From: Thermohalobaculum sp964576075
GTDB taxonomy: Bacteria; Pseudomonadota; Alphaproteobacteria; Rhodobacterales; Rhodobacteraceae
Direction: 5' to 3'
Assembly: GCA_964576075.1 (NCBI GenBank)
Contig: CAZNTX010000006.1
Location: 1-64,000 of the forward strand
DNA: 64,000 nucleotides
The notes below the pieces were generated by a model that was not told the origin of the DNA, ran no database searches, and saw only the letters and a list, made by a program, of their open reading frames with translations. Shown here piece by piece: positions 43,448 to 51,112 of the stretch (the stretch's first letter is position 1; every line of letters starts with the position of its first letter). Made by a program: the position numbers and the translations under genes.

Positions 43448-44397
43448 GCGGGGTCCTGCCCGTCGACAGCCTGGACAGCCCGCGCTTCGTCGGCCCGGCC
43501 CGCTTCATGCGCCTGCCCGAGGCGCGCCCCGGCGACCGGCTCGACGCCGCGGTGATCGGCCTGCCGTCGGACTCGGGCGCGCCCTACCGCACCGGCGCGC
43601 GCTTCGGCCCCGCGGCGATCCGAGCGATGTCGGTGATGCTGCGCCCGATCAGCCCCTATCGCGGGCATGTCCATGTGTTCGAGCGCATCGCGGTGGCCGA
43701 TGCGGGGGATGCGAGCGTGGTGCCCGGCTATCTCGAGGAGAGCCTCGCGCGGCTCGAGGCCGGGGTCGCGGCGCTCGTCGAGGCGGGGGCGGTGCCGCTC
43801 GGCCTCGGCGGCGACCATTCCGTCTCGCTGCCCGCGCTGCGCGCCGTCGCCGCCCGCGAGGGCCCGCTCGCGCTCGTCCATTTCGACGCGCATTCGGACA
43901 CCTGGCCGAGCTATTTCGCCGGCAAGCCCTATTCGGCGGGGACCCCCTTCCGCCGCGCCGTCGAGGAGGGGATCGTCGATCCCGCCGCCTCGATCCAGCT
44001 CGGCCTGCGCGGCTCGCTTTTCCGCGCCGACGATGTGAGCCAGTCCGTCGATCTCGGCTTCGAGGTGCTCACCACCGACGAGACGATGGCGCTCGGGCCG
44101 GAGGCGGTGGCCGAGCGCGTGGCCCGGCGCATCGGCGACCGGCCGGTCTATCTCACCTTCGATCTCGATTTCGTCGACCCGGCCGCAGCGCCGGGCGTGC
44201 AGACCCCCGAGGCCGGCGGGCCGACGGCGCGGGAGACGCTCGCGCTCCTGCGCGCGCTCCGCCCGATGCGCCTCGCGGGCGCCGATGTCGTCGAGGCCAA
44301 CCCGCTCTACGACGGCCCCGGCCAGATCACCGCGCTCCTCGGGGCGACGGTCGCGCTCGAGATCCTCTCGCTCCTCGCCGTGTCGAGGGCGCCGTGA
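43444..44397 (+). CDS. Ureohydrolase (agmatinase / guanidino-acid hydrolase family)
   Basis: A 317-residue arginase-superfamily enzyme with the full metal set: H125 (LGGDHSVSLP), D148/H150/D152 (HFDAHSDTW), D240/D242/D245 (TFDLDFVDP). GARFGPAAIRAMS (51-63) is the usual N-terminal signature. Cleaving the guanidino group of agmatine, guanidinobutyrate or a similar compound to urea is expected. GTG 43444 is coupled to the M20 gene, and its own stop overlaps the GTG of the next gene. It resembles the ureohydrolase at 36193 in domain layout but has an intact site. Confidence 0.88.
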   Translation: MSGVLPVDSLDSPRFVGPARFMRLPEARPGDRLDAAVIGLPSDSGAPYRTGARFGPAAIRAMSVMLRPISPYRGHVHVFERIAVADAGDASVVPGYLEESLARLEAGVAALVEAGAVPLGLGGDHSVSLPALRAVAAREGPLALVHFDAHSDTWPSYFAGKPYSAGTPFRRAVEEGIVDPAASIQLGLRGSLFRADDVSQSVDLGFEVLTTDETMALGPEAVAERVARRIGDRPVYLTFDLDFVDPAAAPGVQTPEAGGPTARETLALLRALRPMRLAGADVVEANPLYDGPGQITALLGATVALEILSLLAVSRAP

Positions 44398-45317
44398 GCC
44401 GCCCGCGGGTGCTCGTCACCGGCGGCAGCGGGCGCTTCGGGCGCTTCGTGGTGGCCGAGATGCTGGCCCATGCGGAGGTCACGGTGCTCGATCGCGTCCC
44501 GCCTCCGGGGGACATCGCGCATGTGATCGCCGATCTGCGCGATCTCCCGGCGCTCGAGCGCGCGGCCAAGGGGCAGGACGCGGCGATCCATCTCGCCGGG
44601 CTCGACTCCGGGGTGCCCGCCTCAGAGCACGACTATTTCCAGGTGAACGTCCAGGGCAGCTTCAACATGCTCGCGGCGGCGGAGGCGGCTGGGATCGGGC
44701 GCGTCGTCCTCTGCTCGAGCATCGCCGCCTACGGGCTCGAGGCGGTCCCGCCCCGGCGCCGGCCGGACCGACTGCCCTTCGACGAGGACGACCGGCTGCG
44801 CCCCGAGATCGCCTACGACCTCTCCAAGCGGCTGATCGAGGAGGTCGCGGCCGCCTTCGCCCGCAAGACGGGGATGTGCGTGCCCTGCCTGCGCCCGGCC
44901 TGGATCATCTTCCCCGGGCGCGAGGCGGAGTTCGACCGGCGCGCGCGCGAGGCCGACGGCGCCCTGCCCCGCCCGGCGGATCACCGCCCGCCGCCGCCCC
45001 ACCGCGCCTATGTGCGCCCCGATTGCGCGGCGCGCGCCTTCCGCCTCGCCCTCTCCGCCGATCTCGGGCCCGCCGAGCCGCTCAATATCGGGGCCGACGA
45101 CACCATGAGCCCCGCGCCGACGCTGGAGGCGCTGGCCGGCAGCTTCGGCCCCGGCATTCCGGTCGCCGACCCCGCCCGCTTCGCGCGGGACCCGCGGGCC
45201 GCGGCCTTCGCCAACGACCGCGCCCGCGCGCGGCTCGGCTGGGCGCCCGAGGGCGACTGGCCGGGCTTCGTCGCGGCGCCCCCGAGAGACCCGCTCGCAC
45301 CGGAGACCGGCCGATGA
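44394..45317 (+). CDS. NAD-dependent epimerase/dehydratase (extended SDR)
   Basis: A 307-residue short-chain dehydrogenase of the extended type. The nucleotide-binding motif is VLVTGGSGRFGRFVVAEML (6-24), acidic DLRDLPALERA follows, and the catalytic YxxxK is AYDLSKRL (about 141-148), with Ser in VVLCSSIAAYG. Such enzymes usually act on nucleotide sugars, but relatives oxidise small hydroxy compounds. The placement between a ureohydrolase and a deacetylase gene, with GTGA and ATGA overlaps on both sides, points to the catabolic role. The substrate is unknown. Confidence 0.85.
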   Translation: MSRPRVLVTGGSGRFGRFVVAEMLAHAEVTVLDRVPPPGDIAHVIADLRDLPALERAAKGQDAAIHLAGLDSGVPASEHDYFQVNVQGSFNMLAAAEAAGIGRVVLCSSIAAYGLEAVPPRRRPDRLPFDEDDRLRPEIAYDLSKRLIEEVAAAFARKTGMCVPCLRPAWIIFPGREAEFDRRAREADGALPRPADHRPPPPHRAYVRPDCAARAFRLALSADLGPAEPLNIGADDTMSPAPTLEALAGSFGPGIPVADPARFARDPRAAAFANDRARARLGWAPEGDWPGFVAAPPRDPLAPETGR

Positions 45318-46231
45318 TCCGCAACCCCGTCCCCTGGCCCAACGGCGCGCGCTGCGCCGTCGCCTTCACCTTCGACATGGACGCCGACAGCCTGCTGCAT
45401 CTGCGCCACCACGCCTCCGCCGACACCAGGATCGCCGCGATGTCGGCGCTGCGCTACGGCCCCGACGTCGCGATGCCGCGGATCCTGGAGATCTTCGCGC
45501 GCTACGGGCTCCGGCAGACCTTCTTCCTGCCCTCCTGGTGCATGGAGCGCTATCCGGGCGTGGTCGAGGCGGTGCTCGAGGGCGGGCACGAGCTCGGCCA
45601 TCACGGCTATCTCCACGAGGAGCCGAACAGCCTGCCCCCGGAGGCCGAGGCCGCCTGGATGGCCCGCGCGAGCGAGGTGATCCTGCGGATGACCGGCGCG
45701 CGGCCCAAGGGCTACCGCGCCCCGGCCTACCAGTTCTCGCGGACCACGCACGATCTCCTGGTCTCCGAGGGCTTCCTCTACGACGCCTCGCTGATGGGGG
45801 ACGACGTGCCCTATCTCCTGCGCTCCGACAAGGGCGAGGTGATCGAGCTGCCCTCGCATATCGCCCTCGACGACTGGCCGCATTTCCAGACCTCGCGCGA
45901 GCTCGACTACCGCACGGCGATCAAGCCGCCCGATCAGGCGATGGCCGTCTACCGCGCCGAGTTCGACGCGATGTGGGAGCATGGCGGGCTCTGGATCGCG
46001 ATCTGGCACCCCTTCCTCTCGGGCCGGCTCTCGCGGGCGGCGATGCTCTGCCGGCTGATCGAGCACATGCAGGAGAAGGGCGGCGTCTGGTTCGCCCGGC
46101 TCGACGAGATCGCGGCGCATGTGCGCGGGCTGATCGAGGCGGGGCGCTGGAGCCCGCGCATCGACCGCCTGCCCTATTACGACGGGCCGATCCCCGAGCT
46201 CGGCCCCGCCTGGCCGGACCTCGCCCGGTGA
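45314..46231 (+). CDS. Polysaccharide deacetylase-family hydrolase (PuuE allantoinase-like)
   Basis: A 305-residue NodB-fold protein. The family motifs are CAVAFTFDMDAD (14-25, catalytic Asp region), the metal-binding HELGHHGYLHE (about 92-102) and GYRAPAYQFS (about 135-144). Close relatives in catabolic loci include the cofactor-independent allantoinase PuuE and other enzymes that open ureido rings or deacylate amines, so it need not touch polysaccharide. It overlaps the epimerase stop (ATGA). Its own stop lies 5 bases from the convergent pxpA. Confidence 0.8.
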   Translation: MIRNPVPWPNGARCAVAFTFDMDADSLLHLRHHASADTRIAAMSALRYGPDVAMPRILEIFARYGLRQTFFLPSWCMERYPGVVEAVLEGGHELGHHGYLHEEPNSLPPEAEAAWMARASEVILRMTGARPKGYRAPAYQFSRTTHDLLVSEGFLYDASLMGDDVPYLLRSDKGEVIELPSHIALDDWPHFQTSRELDYRTAIKPPDQAMAVYRAEFDAMWEHGGLWIAIWHPFLSGRLSRAAMLCRLIEHMQEKGGVWFARLDEIAAHVRGLIEAGRWSPRIDRLPYYDGPIPELGPAWPDLAR

Positions 46232-46236
46232 GGCGC

Positions 46237-47013
46237 TCAGTCGAGGAAGCTGTGGAAGGGCGCGATGCGCACCCCCGCCCCCTCGATCGCCCGGCGCAAC
46301 CGCCGGGCCATCTCGACGGCGGCGGGGTTGTCGCCATGCACGCAGATCGTGTCGATCCGCACCGGCAGCCGCGCGCCCGAGGTCGCGCGGATCGCGCCCT
46401 CCTCGAGCATCCTGAGCACGCGGGCCTCCGCCTCGGCGGGGTCGTGGATCACGGCGCCGGGGGTGCGGCGGGGGGTGAGGTTGCCGGCCTCGTCATAGGT
46501 GCGGTCGGCATAGACCTCGTGCGCCGCGCGCAGCCCGGTCTTGCGCGCGGCCCGGTCGAGCGCGTTGCCCGGCATCACGACGAGCACGAGCTCGGGGTCG
46601 ATCTCCTCGACCGCCCGCGCCACCGTCTCGGCCAGGTCGTCGTCGACGGCGGCCATGTTGCCGAGGCTGCCATGGGTCTTGACATGGGTGATCGGGTGGC
46701 CCGCGATCCGCGCCATCCCGGCGAGCGCGGAAATCTGGTAGAGGAGCATGTTGCGGATGGTCTCCGGCGGGTCGCCGTGGATCTGCCGCCGGCCGAAGCC
46801 CCAGAGATCGAGGAACCCCGGATGCGCCCCGATCGCGACACCCCGCTCCCGTGCGAGGCTCACCGAGCGGTCGATCACGTCCGGATCGCCGCCGTGGAAC
46901 CCGCAGGCGAGATTGGCGGTGCTGACGATCTCGAGCATCGCCGCGTCGTCGCCCATGGTGTAGGCGCCCCAGCCCTCGCCGAGATCGGAATTGATGTCCA
47001 CCCTGTCGATCAT
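46237..47013 (-). CDS. pxpA: 5-Oxoprolinase subunit PxpA (LamB/YcsF family)
   Basis: A 258-residue LamB/YcsF protein, the hydrolytic subunit of the ATP-dependent 5-oxoprolinase PxpABC, which opens pyroglutamate to glutamate. Family motifs are VDINSDLGEGWGAYTMGDD (5-23), TANLACGFHGGDP, GVAIGAHPGFLDLWGFGRR, GHPITHVKTHGSLGNMA and DTICVHGDNPAAVE. It lies on the opposite strand to pxpB and pxpC, with only 35 bases between the two start codons. Confidence 0.93.
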   Translation of the reverse strand: MIDRVDINSDLGEGWGAYTMGDDAAMLEIVSTANLACGFHGGDPDVIDRSVSLARERGVAIGAHPGFLDLWGFGRRQIHGDPPETIRNMLLYQISALAGMARIAGHPITHVKTHGSLGNMAAVDDDLAETVARAVEEIDPELVLVVMPGNALDRAARKTGLRAAHEVYADRTYDEAGNLTPRRTPGAVIHDPAEAEARVLRMLEEGAIRATSGARLPVRIDTICVHGDNPAAVEMARRLRRAIEGAGVRIAPFHSFLD

Positions 47014-47048
47014 CCCCGGCCCTCCCTGCGCCGCGCGGTCCGAGGGCG
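47014..47048. promoter_or_regulatory. Very short divergent gap between pxpA and pxpB
   Basis: Only 35 bases separate the start codons, so promoters for each direction must overlap the opposite coding sequence. No boxes can be seen in this GC-rich stretch. Confidence 0.3.
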
Positions 47049-47807
47049 ATGGTGAGCGGGACGGCGGCGGAGGGCAAGCCCGCGGCCCGGATCCGCGCGG
47101 TCGGGGACTGCGCGCTCAGCGTCGAGTTCGGCGAGCGGGTGGCGCCCGAGATCAGCGCCCGGGTGATCGCGCTCGACCGGATGCTCGCCGAGACCCCGCT
47201 GCCCGGGGTGGTGGAGCGGGTGCCGACCTACCGCGCGCTCACCGTCCATTTCGACCCGCTCGAGATCGCGCCCGAGGTCCTCGAGGCGCGCCTCGCCCCG
47301 CTCGCCGAGGCCGCCGCGCAGGCCGGTGCGGAGGAGGCCCGCGCCCGGCTCTGGCGCCTGCCGGTGGCCTATGGCGGGGCGCATGGGGCGGATCTCGCGG
47401 CGCTCGCGGCGCGGCACGGGATGTCCGAGGCCGCCCTCGTCGGGCTCCATGCGGGCGAGACCTACCGGGTCTACATGCTCGGCTTCGCGCCCGGCTTCGC
47501 CTATCTCGGCGGCCTGCCGGAGCGGATCGAGACCCCCCGGCGCGCCGAGCCCCGGCTCACGACGCCCGCCGGCACCGTCTCCATCGGCGGCAAGCAGACG
47601 GCGGTGACCTCGATGGCCGTGCCGAGCGGATGGCACCTGATCGGGCGGACCCCGGTCCCGACCTTCGACGCCGCCGCCGAGCCCCCCTGCCTGCTCGCGC
47701 CGGGCGACCGGGTCCGCTTCGAGCCGATCTCGGCGGCGGCCTTCGCCGCGCTCGAGGGCCGCATCGCCCGCGGCGAGCACCGGCCCGAACCGGAGCCCTG
47801 GCCGTGA
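47049..47807 (+). CDS. pxpB: 5-Oxoprolinase subunit PxpB (KipI family)
   Basis: A 252-residue KipI/allophanate-hydrolase-subunit-1-like protein. Motifs are IRAVGDCALSVEFGERV (15-31), VVERVPTYRALTVHFDP, the central LPVAYGG, YRVYMLGFAPGFAYLGGLPERIETPRR and PAGTVSIGGKQTAVTSMAVPSGWHLIGRTP, all in pieces along the chain. PxpB and PxpC carry out the ATP-dependent activation of 5-oxoproline. GTG of pxpC overlaps its stop. Confidence 0.92.
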   Translation: MVSGTAAEGKPAARIRAVGDCALSVEFGERVAPEISARVIALDRMLAETPLPGVVERVPTYRALTVHFDPLEIAPEVLEARLAPLAEAAAQAGAEEARARLWRLPVAYGGAHGADLAALAARHGMSEAALVGLHAGETYRVYMLGFAPGFAYLGGLPERIETPRRAEPRLTTPAGTVSIGGKQTAVTSMAVPSGWHLIGRTPVPTFDAAAEPPCLLAPGDRVRFEPISAAAFAALEGRIARGEHRPEPEPWP

Positions 47808-48799
47808 CCGCGCGGCTCCGGCTCGTGCAGGCGGGGCCCTGGGTCTCGGTGCAGGATTTCGGCCGGCGCGGCCACCAGCGCTCGGGCATCTCCGAAGCGG
47901 GGGCGATGGACCCGGTCTCCCTCGCCCTCGCCAACCGCCTCCTCGGCAATCCGGCGGGCGCTGCGGCGCTCGAGATCGGGGCCGGGGGGCTCACCCTCGA
48001 GGCGGAGGGGGCGACGCTCACCCTCGCCCTCGCCGGCCCCTCCGCCGAGCTTCGCCTCGACGGCGCTCCCGCCGCGGCCAATCGGGCCCACCGGCTCGAG
48101 CCCGGACAACGCCTGCGCGCGCGCCCGGGGCCCGAGGCGGCCTATGCCTATCTCTCTGTCGCAGGCGGGCTCGATCTGCCGGAGGTGTTCGCGAGCCGCG
48201 CCTTCCATGCCCGCTCCGGCCTCGGCGGCATCGGGCGCCCTCTCGCCTCGGGCGATGCGCTGGCCGTGGCCGGGGCCGCGGCGCCGCCCCTTCTCGCCGC
48301 CGCCCCGCCGCCCCTCGGGGCCGGCCCGATCCGGGTGATCGAGGGGCCGCAGATCGCCCATCTCGCCCCGGACGCCTTCGCCCGCTTTCTCGCCGCCGCC
48401 TGGCAGGTCGATCCCCGCTCCGACCGCATGGGGCTCCGCCTCTCCGGCCCGCCGCTCGCCCATTCCGAGCTCGGGGCCGACACGATCTCCGACGGGATCG
48501 CGCTCGGCAGCCTCCAGCTCCCCGGCAGCGGGCAGCCCATCGTCCTCGGCGCGGACCGGCAGACCACCGGCGGCTATCCGAAATTCGCCGTCGTCGCGCG
48601 GGCCGACATGCCGCGCTGCGCGCAGACCCCGCCCGGCGGGGCGCTGCGCTTCCGGCAGGTCTCGCGCGCGGCGGCGGTGGCGGCGCTCGGCGAGCTGCGC
48701 GCCCGGCTCGCGGCGCATCCGATCCGCCCGGCCGAGGGCGGGCTCGACAGCGCGCAGCTTCTCTCGGTCAATCTCATCGGCGGCGTGGTGGGCCCGTGA
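47804..48799 (+). CDS. pxpC: 5-Oxoprolinase subunit PxpC (KipA family, biotin-independent)
   Basis: A 331-residue KipA/allophanate-hydrolase-subunit-2-like protein. Motifs are VQAGPWVSVQDFGRRGHQRSGIS (8-30), DPVSLALANRLLGNPAGAAALEI, YLSVAGGLDLPEVFASRAFHARSGLGG and GPPLAHSELGADTISDGIALGSLQLPGSGQPIVLGADRQTTGGYPK, in order. It uses GTG 47804, overlapping the pxpB stop, and its own stop overlaps the GTG of the dehydrogenase gene. The PxpBC pair works with PxpA. Confidence 0.92.
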   Translation: MTARLRLVQAGPWVSVQDFGRRGHQRSGISEAGAMDPVSLALANRLLGNPAGAAALEIGAGGLTLEAEGATLTLALAGPSAELRLDGAPAAANRAHRLEPGQRLRARPGPEAAYAYLSVAGGLDLPEVFASRAFHARSGLGGIGRPLASGDALAVAGAAAPPLLAAAPPPLGAGPIRVIEGPQIAHLAPDAFARFLAAAWQVDPRSDRMGLRLSGPPLAHSELGADTISDGIALGSLQLPGSGQPIVLGADRQTTGGYPKFAVVARADMPRCAQTPPGGALRFRQVSRAAAVAALGELRARLAAHPIRPAEGGLDSAQLLSVNLIGGVVGP

Positions 48800-49773
48800 G
48801 CACCGGGGGCCGGCCGCGCTGCCTGATCGTGCAGCCGATCCACCCGGCGGGGCTCGCGCGCCTCCGCGCGGCCGGCATCGAGCCGGTGGCGGCGAGCGCG
48901 GCGGACATGGGCACCGTCGCCGCGGAGATCGGCCCCTGCGCGGCGCTCATCACCCGCAACGCGGGGCTCGACGCCCGCGCCATCGCCGCCGCGCCCCATC
49001 TCCGTGTCGTCGCGGTCCACGGCACCGGGACCGACCCGGTGGACCTCGCCGCCGCCGAGGCCCGCGGCATCCTCGTCTGCAACACGCCGGAGGCCAATGT
49101 CGCCGCCGTCGCCGAGCATGCGCTCGCGCTCCTCCTCGCCCTCGCCAAGCGCCTGCCGGAAGCCGACGCCGCCACCCGGGCCGGCGACTTCGGCTTCAAA
49201 TACGCCCGGCCGACGCGGGAGCTCGCGGGCCTCCGGCTCGGGCTCCTCGGCTTCGGGCGGGTGGCGCGGCGGCTCGCGCCGATGGCGCAGGCGCTCGGGA
49301 TGGAGGTGCTCGCCCACGCCCCGCGCCGCGCCGAGGCCGACTTCGCCGCCGCCGGGGTGCGCCGGATGCCGAGCCCCGCCGCCCTCTTCGCGGCCTCCGA
49401 CGCGGTCTCGCTCCATCTGCCGCTCACGCCCGAGACCCGCGGCCTGGTCGACGCCGACCTCCTCGCCCGCCTCCCCGAGGGCGCGCTTCTCGTCAACACC
49501 GGGCGCGGCGCGACGGTGGTGGAGGCCGATCTCGTCGCCGCGCTCCGGTCCGGGCGGCTCGCGGGCGCGGGGCTCGACGTCTTCGCCTCCGAGGACATGG
49601 CGCCCGACCATCCGCTCCTCGCCCTGCCGACCGCGATCCTGACGCCGCATCTCGCCGGCTCGGCGGAGGCGGCGCTGCGGCGCATGGCGGTGGAGAGCGC
49701 CGAGGGGGTGATCGCCGTCCTTTCGGGCCGCGCGCCGGCCCATCCGGTGCGGGCGCGGGAGGTGCCGCGATGA
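48796..49773 (+). CDS. D-2-hydroxyacid dehydrogenase (NAD-dependent)
   Basis: A 325-residue D-2-hydroxyacid dehydrogenase. The dinucleotide motif is GLRLGLLGFGRVARRLA (about 144-160). The catalytic set is Arg in LLVNTGRGATVVE, Glu in the following segment (LDVFASEDMAPDHPLL) and His in LTPHLAGSAEAA. It interconverts a 2-keto acid and a D-hydroxy acid. GTG 48796 overlaps the pxpC stop (GTGA), and its stop overlaps the ATG of the amidohydrolase gene. A role in using a keto acid made by the island is inferred. Confidence 0.88.
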   Translation: MSTGGRPRCLIVQPIHPAGLARLRAAGIEPVAASAADMGTVAAEIGPCAALITRNAGLDARAIAAAPHLRVVAVHGTGTDPVDLAAAEARGILVCNTPEANVAAVAEHALALLLALAKRLPEADAATRAGDFGFKYARPTRELAGLRLGLLGFGRVARRLAPMAQALGMEVLAHAPRRAEADFAAAGVRRMPSPAALFAASDAVSLHLPLTPETRGLVDADLLARLPEGALLVNTGRGATVVEADLVAALRSGRLAGAGLDVFASEDMAPDHPLLALPTAILTPHLAGSAEAALRRMAVESAEGVIAVLSGRAPAHPVRAREVPR

Positions 49774-51038
49774 GCCCGCCCGCCCCCGATCTCGCCCTCG
49801 CCGAGCGGCTCTTCCGGGAGATCGCGGCCGCCACGGCCGATCCCCCCGGCGTCACCCGGGCGGCCTACGGCGAGGGCGAGGCGGCGGCGCACCGGCTCGT
49901 CGCCGAGGCCGCCCGCGCCGCGAGGCTCGAGATCCGCACCGACGCGGCCATGAACCTCTACGCCACGCTCCCCGGCGCGGATCGGACGCTTCCGGCCTGG
50001 ATCCTCGGCTCGCATCTCGATTCCGTCCCCCATGGCGGCGACTACGACGGGACGGCGGGCGTCCTCGCCGGGCTCGCCGTCGCCGCCGGGGCCGCGCAGG
50101 CGGGCGCCGTCCCGGCGCGGGACGTCACCGTCATGGCGATCCGGGCGGAGGAGACGCCCTGGTTCCCGGGCTCCTATCTCGGCAGCCGCGCCGCGCTCGG
50201 GCGGATCGACGCCGCGGACCTCGCGCTCCGCCGCTCCGACAGCGGGCGCACGCTCGCAGAGCATATCGCAGAGGCCGGCGGCGACCCGCAGGCGCTGCTC
50301 GCGGGTCCCCCGGCGCTGCCGCGCGCGCGCGTCCACGGCTTCGTCGAGCTCCATATCGAACAGGGGCCGGTGCTCGCCGCCGAGCGCCTGCCCCTCGCCA
50401 TCGTGACCGGCATCGCCGGCAGCCTGCGCCACCGGCAGGCGCGCATCCTCGGCGACTGGGCGCATTCGGGGGCCGCGCCCCGGGGGCACCGGCGCGACGC
50501 GGTCCCGGCCTTCGCGGAGATCGTCGCGCGGATGGAGCGGGCCTGGGCGGAGACGGAGGCCGCGGGCGAGGCCGCGACGGTCACCTTCGGGCAGGTGGCG
50601 ACCGATCCGGCGCTCCATGCGGTCAGCAAGGTCCCGGGCGCGCTCGCCTTCTCCCTGGAGATCCGCAGCGCCGAGCCCGCCGGTCTCGACCGGCTCGGCC
50701 GGGCGGCGGAGCGGGCGGCGGCGGAGGTCGCCGAGGCGCGGGGCGTTGCGGTCGATCTCGGCCCGAGCACCCGCAGCACCCCCGCCGCCCTCGATCCGGG
50801 GCTGCGCCGGCGCCTCCTGGCGGCTGCGGCGGAAGAGGGCCTCCCCGCCCGGGAGATGCCGAGCGGCGCGGGGCACGACGCCGCCGCCTTCGCGCATGCC
50901 GGGGTGCCGAGCGCCATGGTCTTCCTGCGCAACACCCATGGCAGCCACTGTCCCGAAGAAGCGATGGAGATGGCGGATTTCGCCGCCGGGGCCCGGCTTC
51001 TCTCCCGCCTCCTCTTCGCGGAGGCGCGGGCCGGATGA
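49770..51038 (+). CDS. M20 amidohydrolase, allantoate / N-carbamoyl-amino-acid hydrolase type
   Basis: A 422-residue AllC/HyuC-type amidohydrolase that splits ureido bonds (allantoate, ureidoglycine, N-carbamoyl amino acids). Key motifs are LGSHLDSVPHGGDYDGTAGVLAGL in pieces (metal His/Asp), RAEETPWFPGSYLGSRA (metal Glu), FVELHIEQGPVL (about 190-201, catalytic and metal region), and the C-terminal GAGHDAAAFAHAGVPSAMVFLR. ATG 49770 overlaps the dehydrogenase stop. Last gene of the island. It converges with the RTX gene. Confidence 0.88.
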   Translation: MSPPAPDLALAERLFREIAAATADPPGVTRAAYGEGEAAAHRLVAEAARAARLEIRTDAAMNLYATLPGADRTLPAWILGSHLDSVPHGGDYDGTAGVLAGLAVAAGAAQAGAVPARDVTVMAIRAEETPWFPGSYLGSRAALGRIDAADLALRRSDSGRTLAEHIAEAGGDPQALLAGPPALPRARVHGFVELHIEQGPVLAAERLPLAIVTGIAGSLRHRQARILGDWAHSGAAPRGHRRDAVPAFAEIVARMERAWAETEAAGEAATVTFGQVATDPALHAVSKVPGALAFSLEIRSAEPAGLDRLGRAAERAAAEVAEARGVAVDLGPSTRSTPAALDPGLRRRLLAAAAEEGLPAREMPSGAGHDAAAFAHAGVPSAMVFLRNTHGSHCPEEAMEMADFAAGARLLSRLLFAEARAG

Positions 51039-51112
51039 GGCGGCCGCCCCGGGCCTCGCGGACCAGGGGCGGCAGGGGGGAGAGGGCGGCACCGCGTCGC
51101 CGGCCACGGAGC

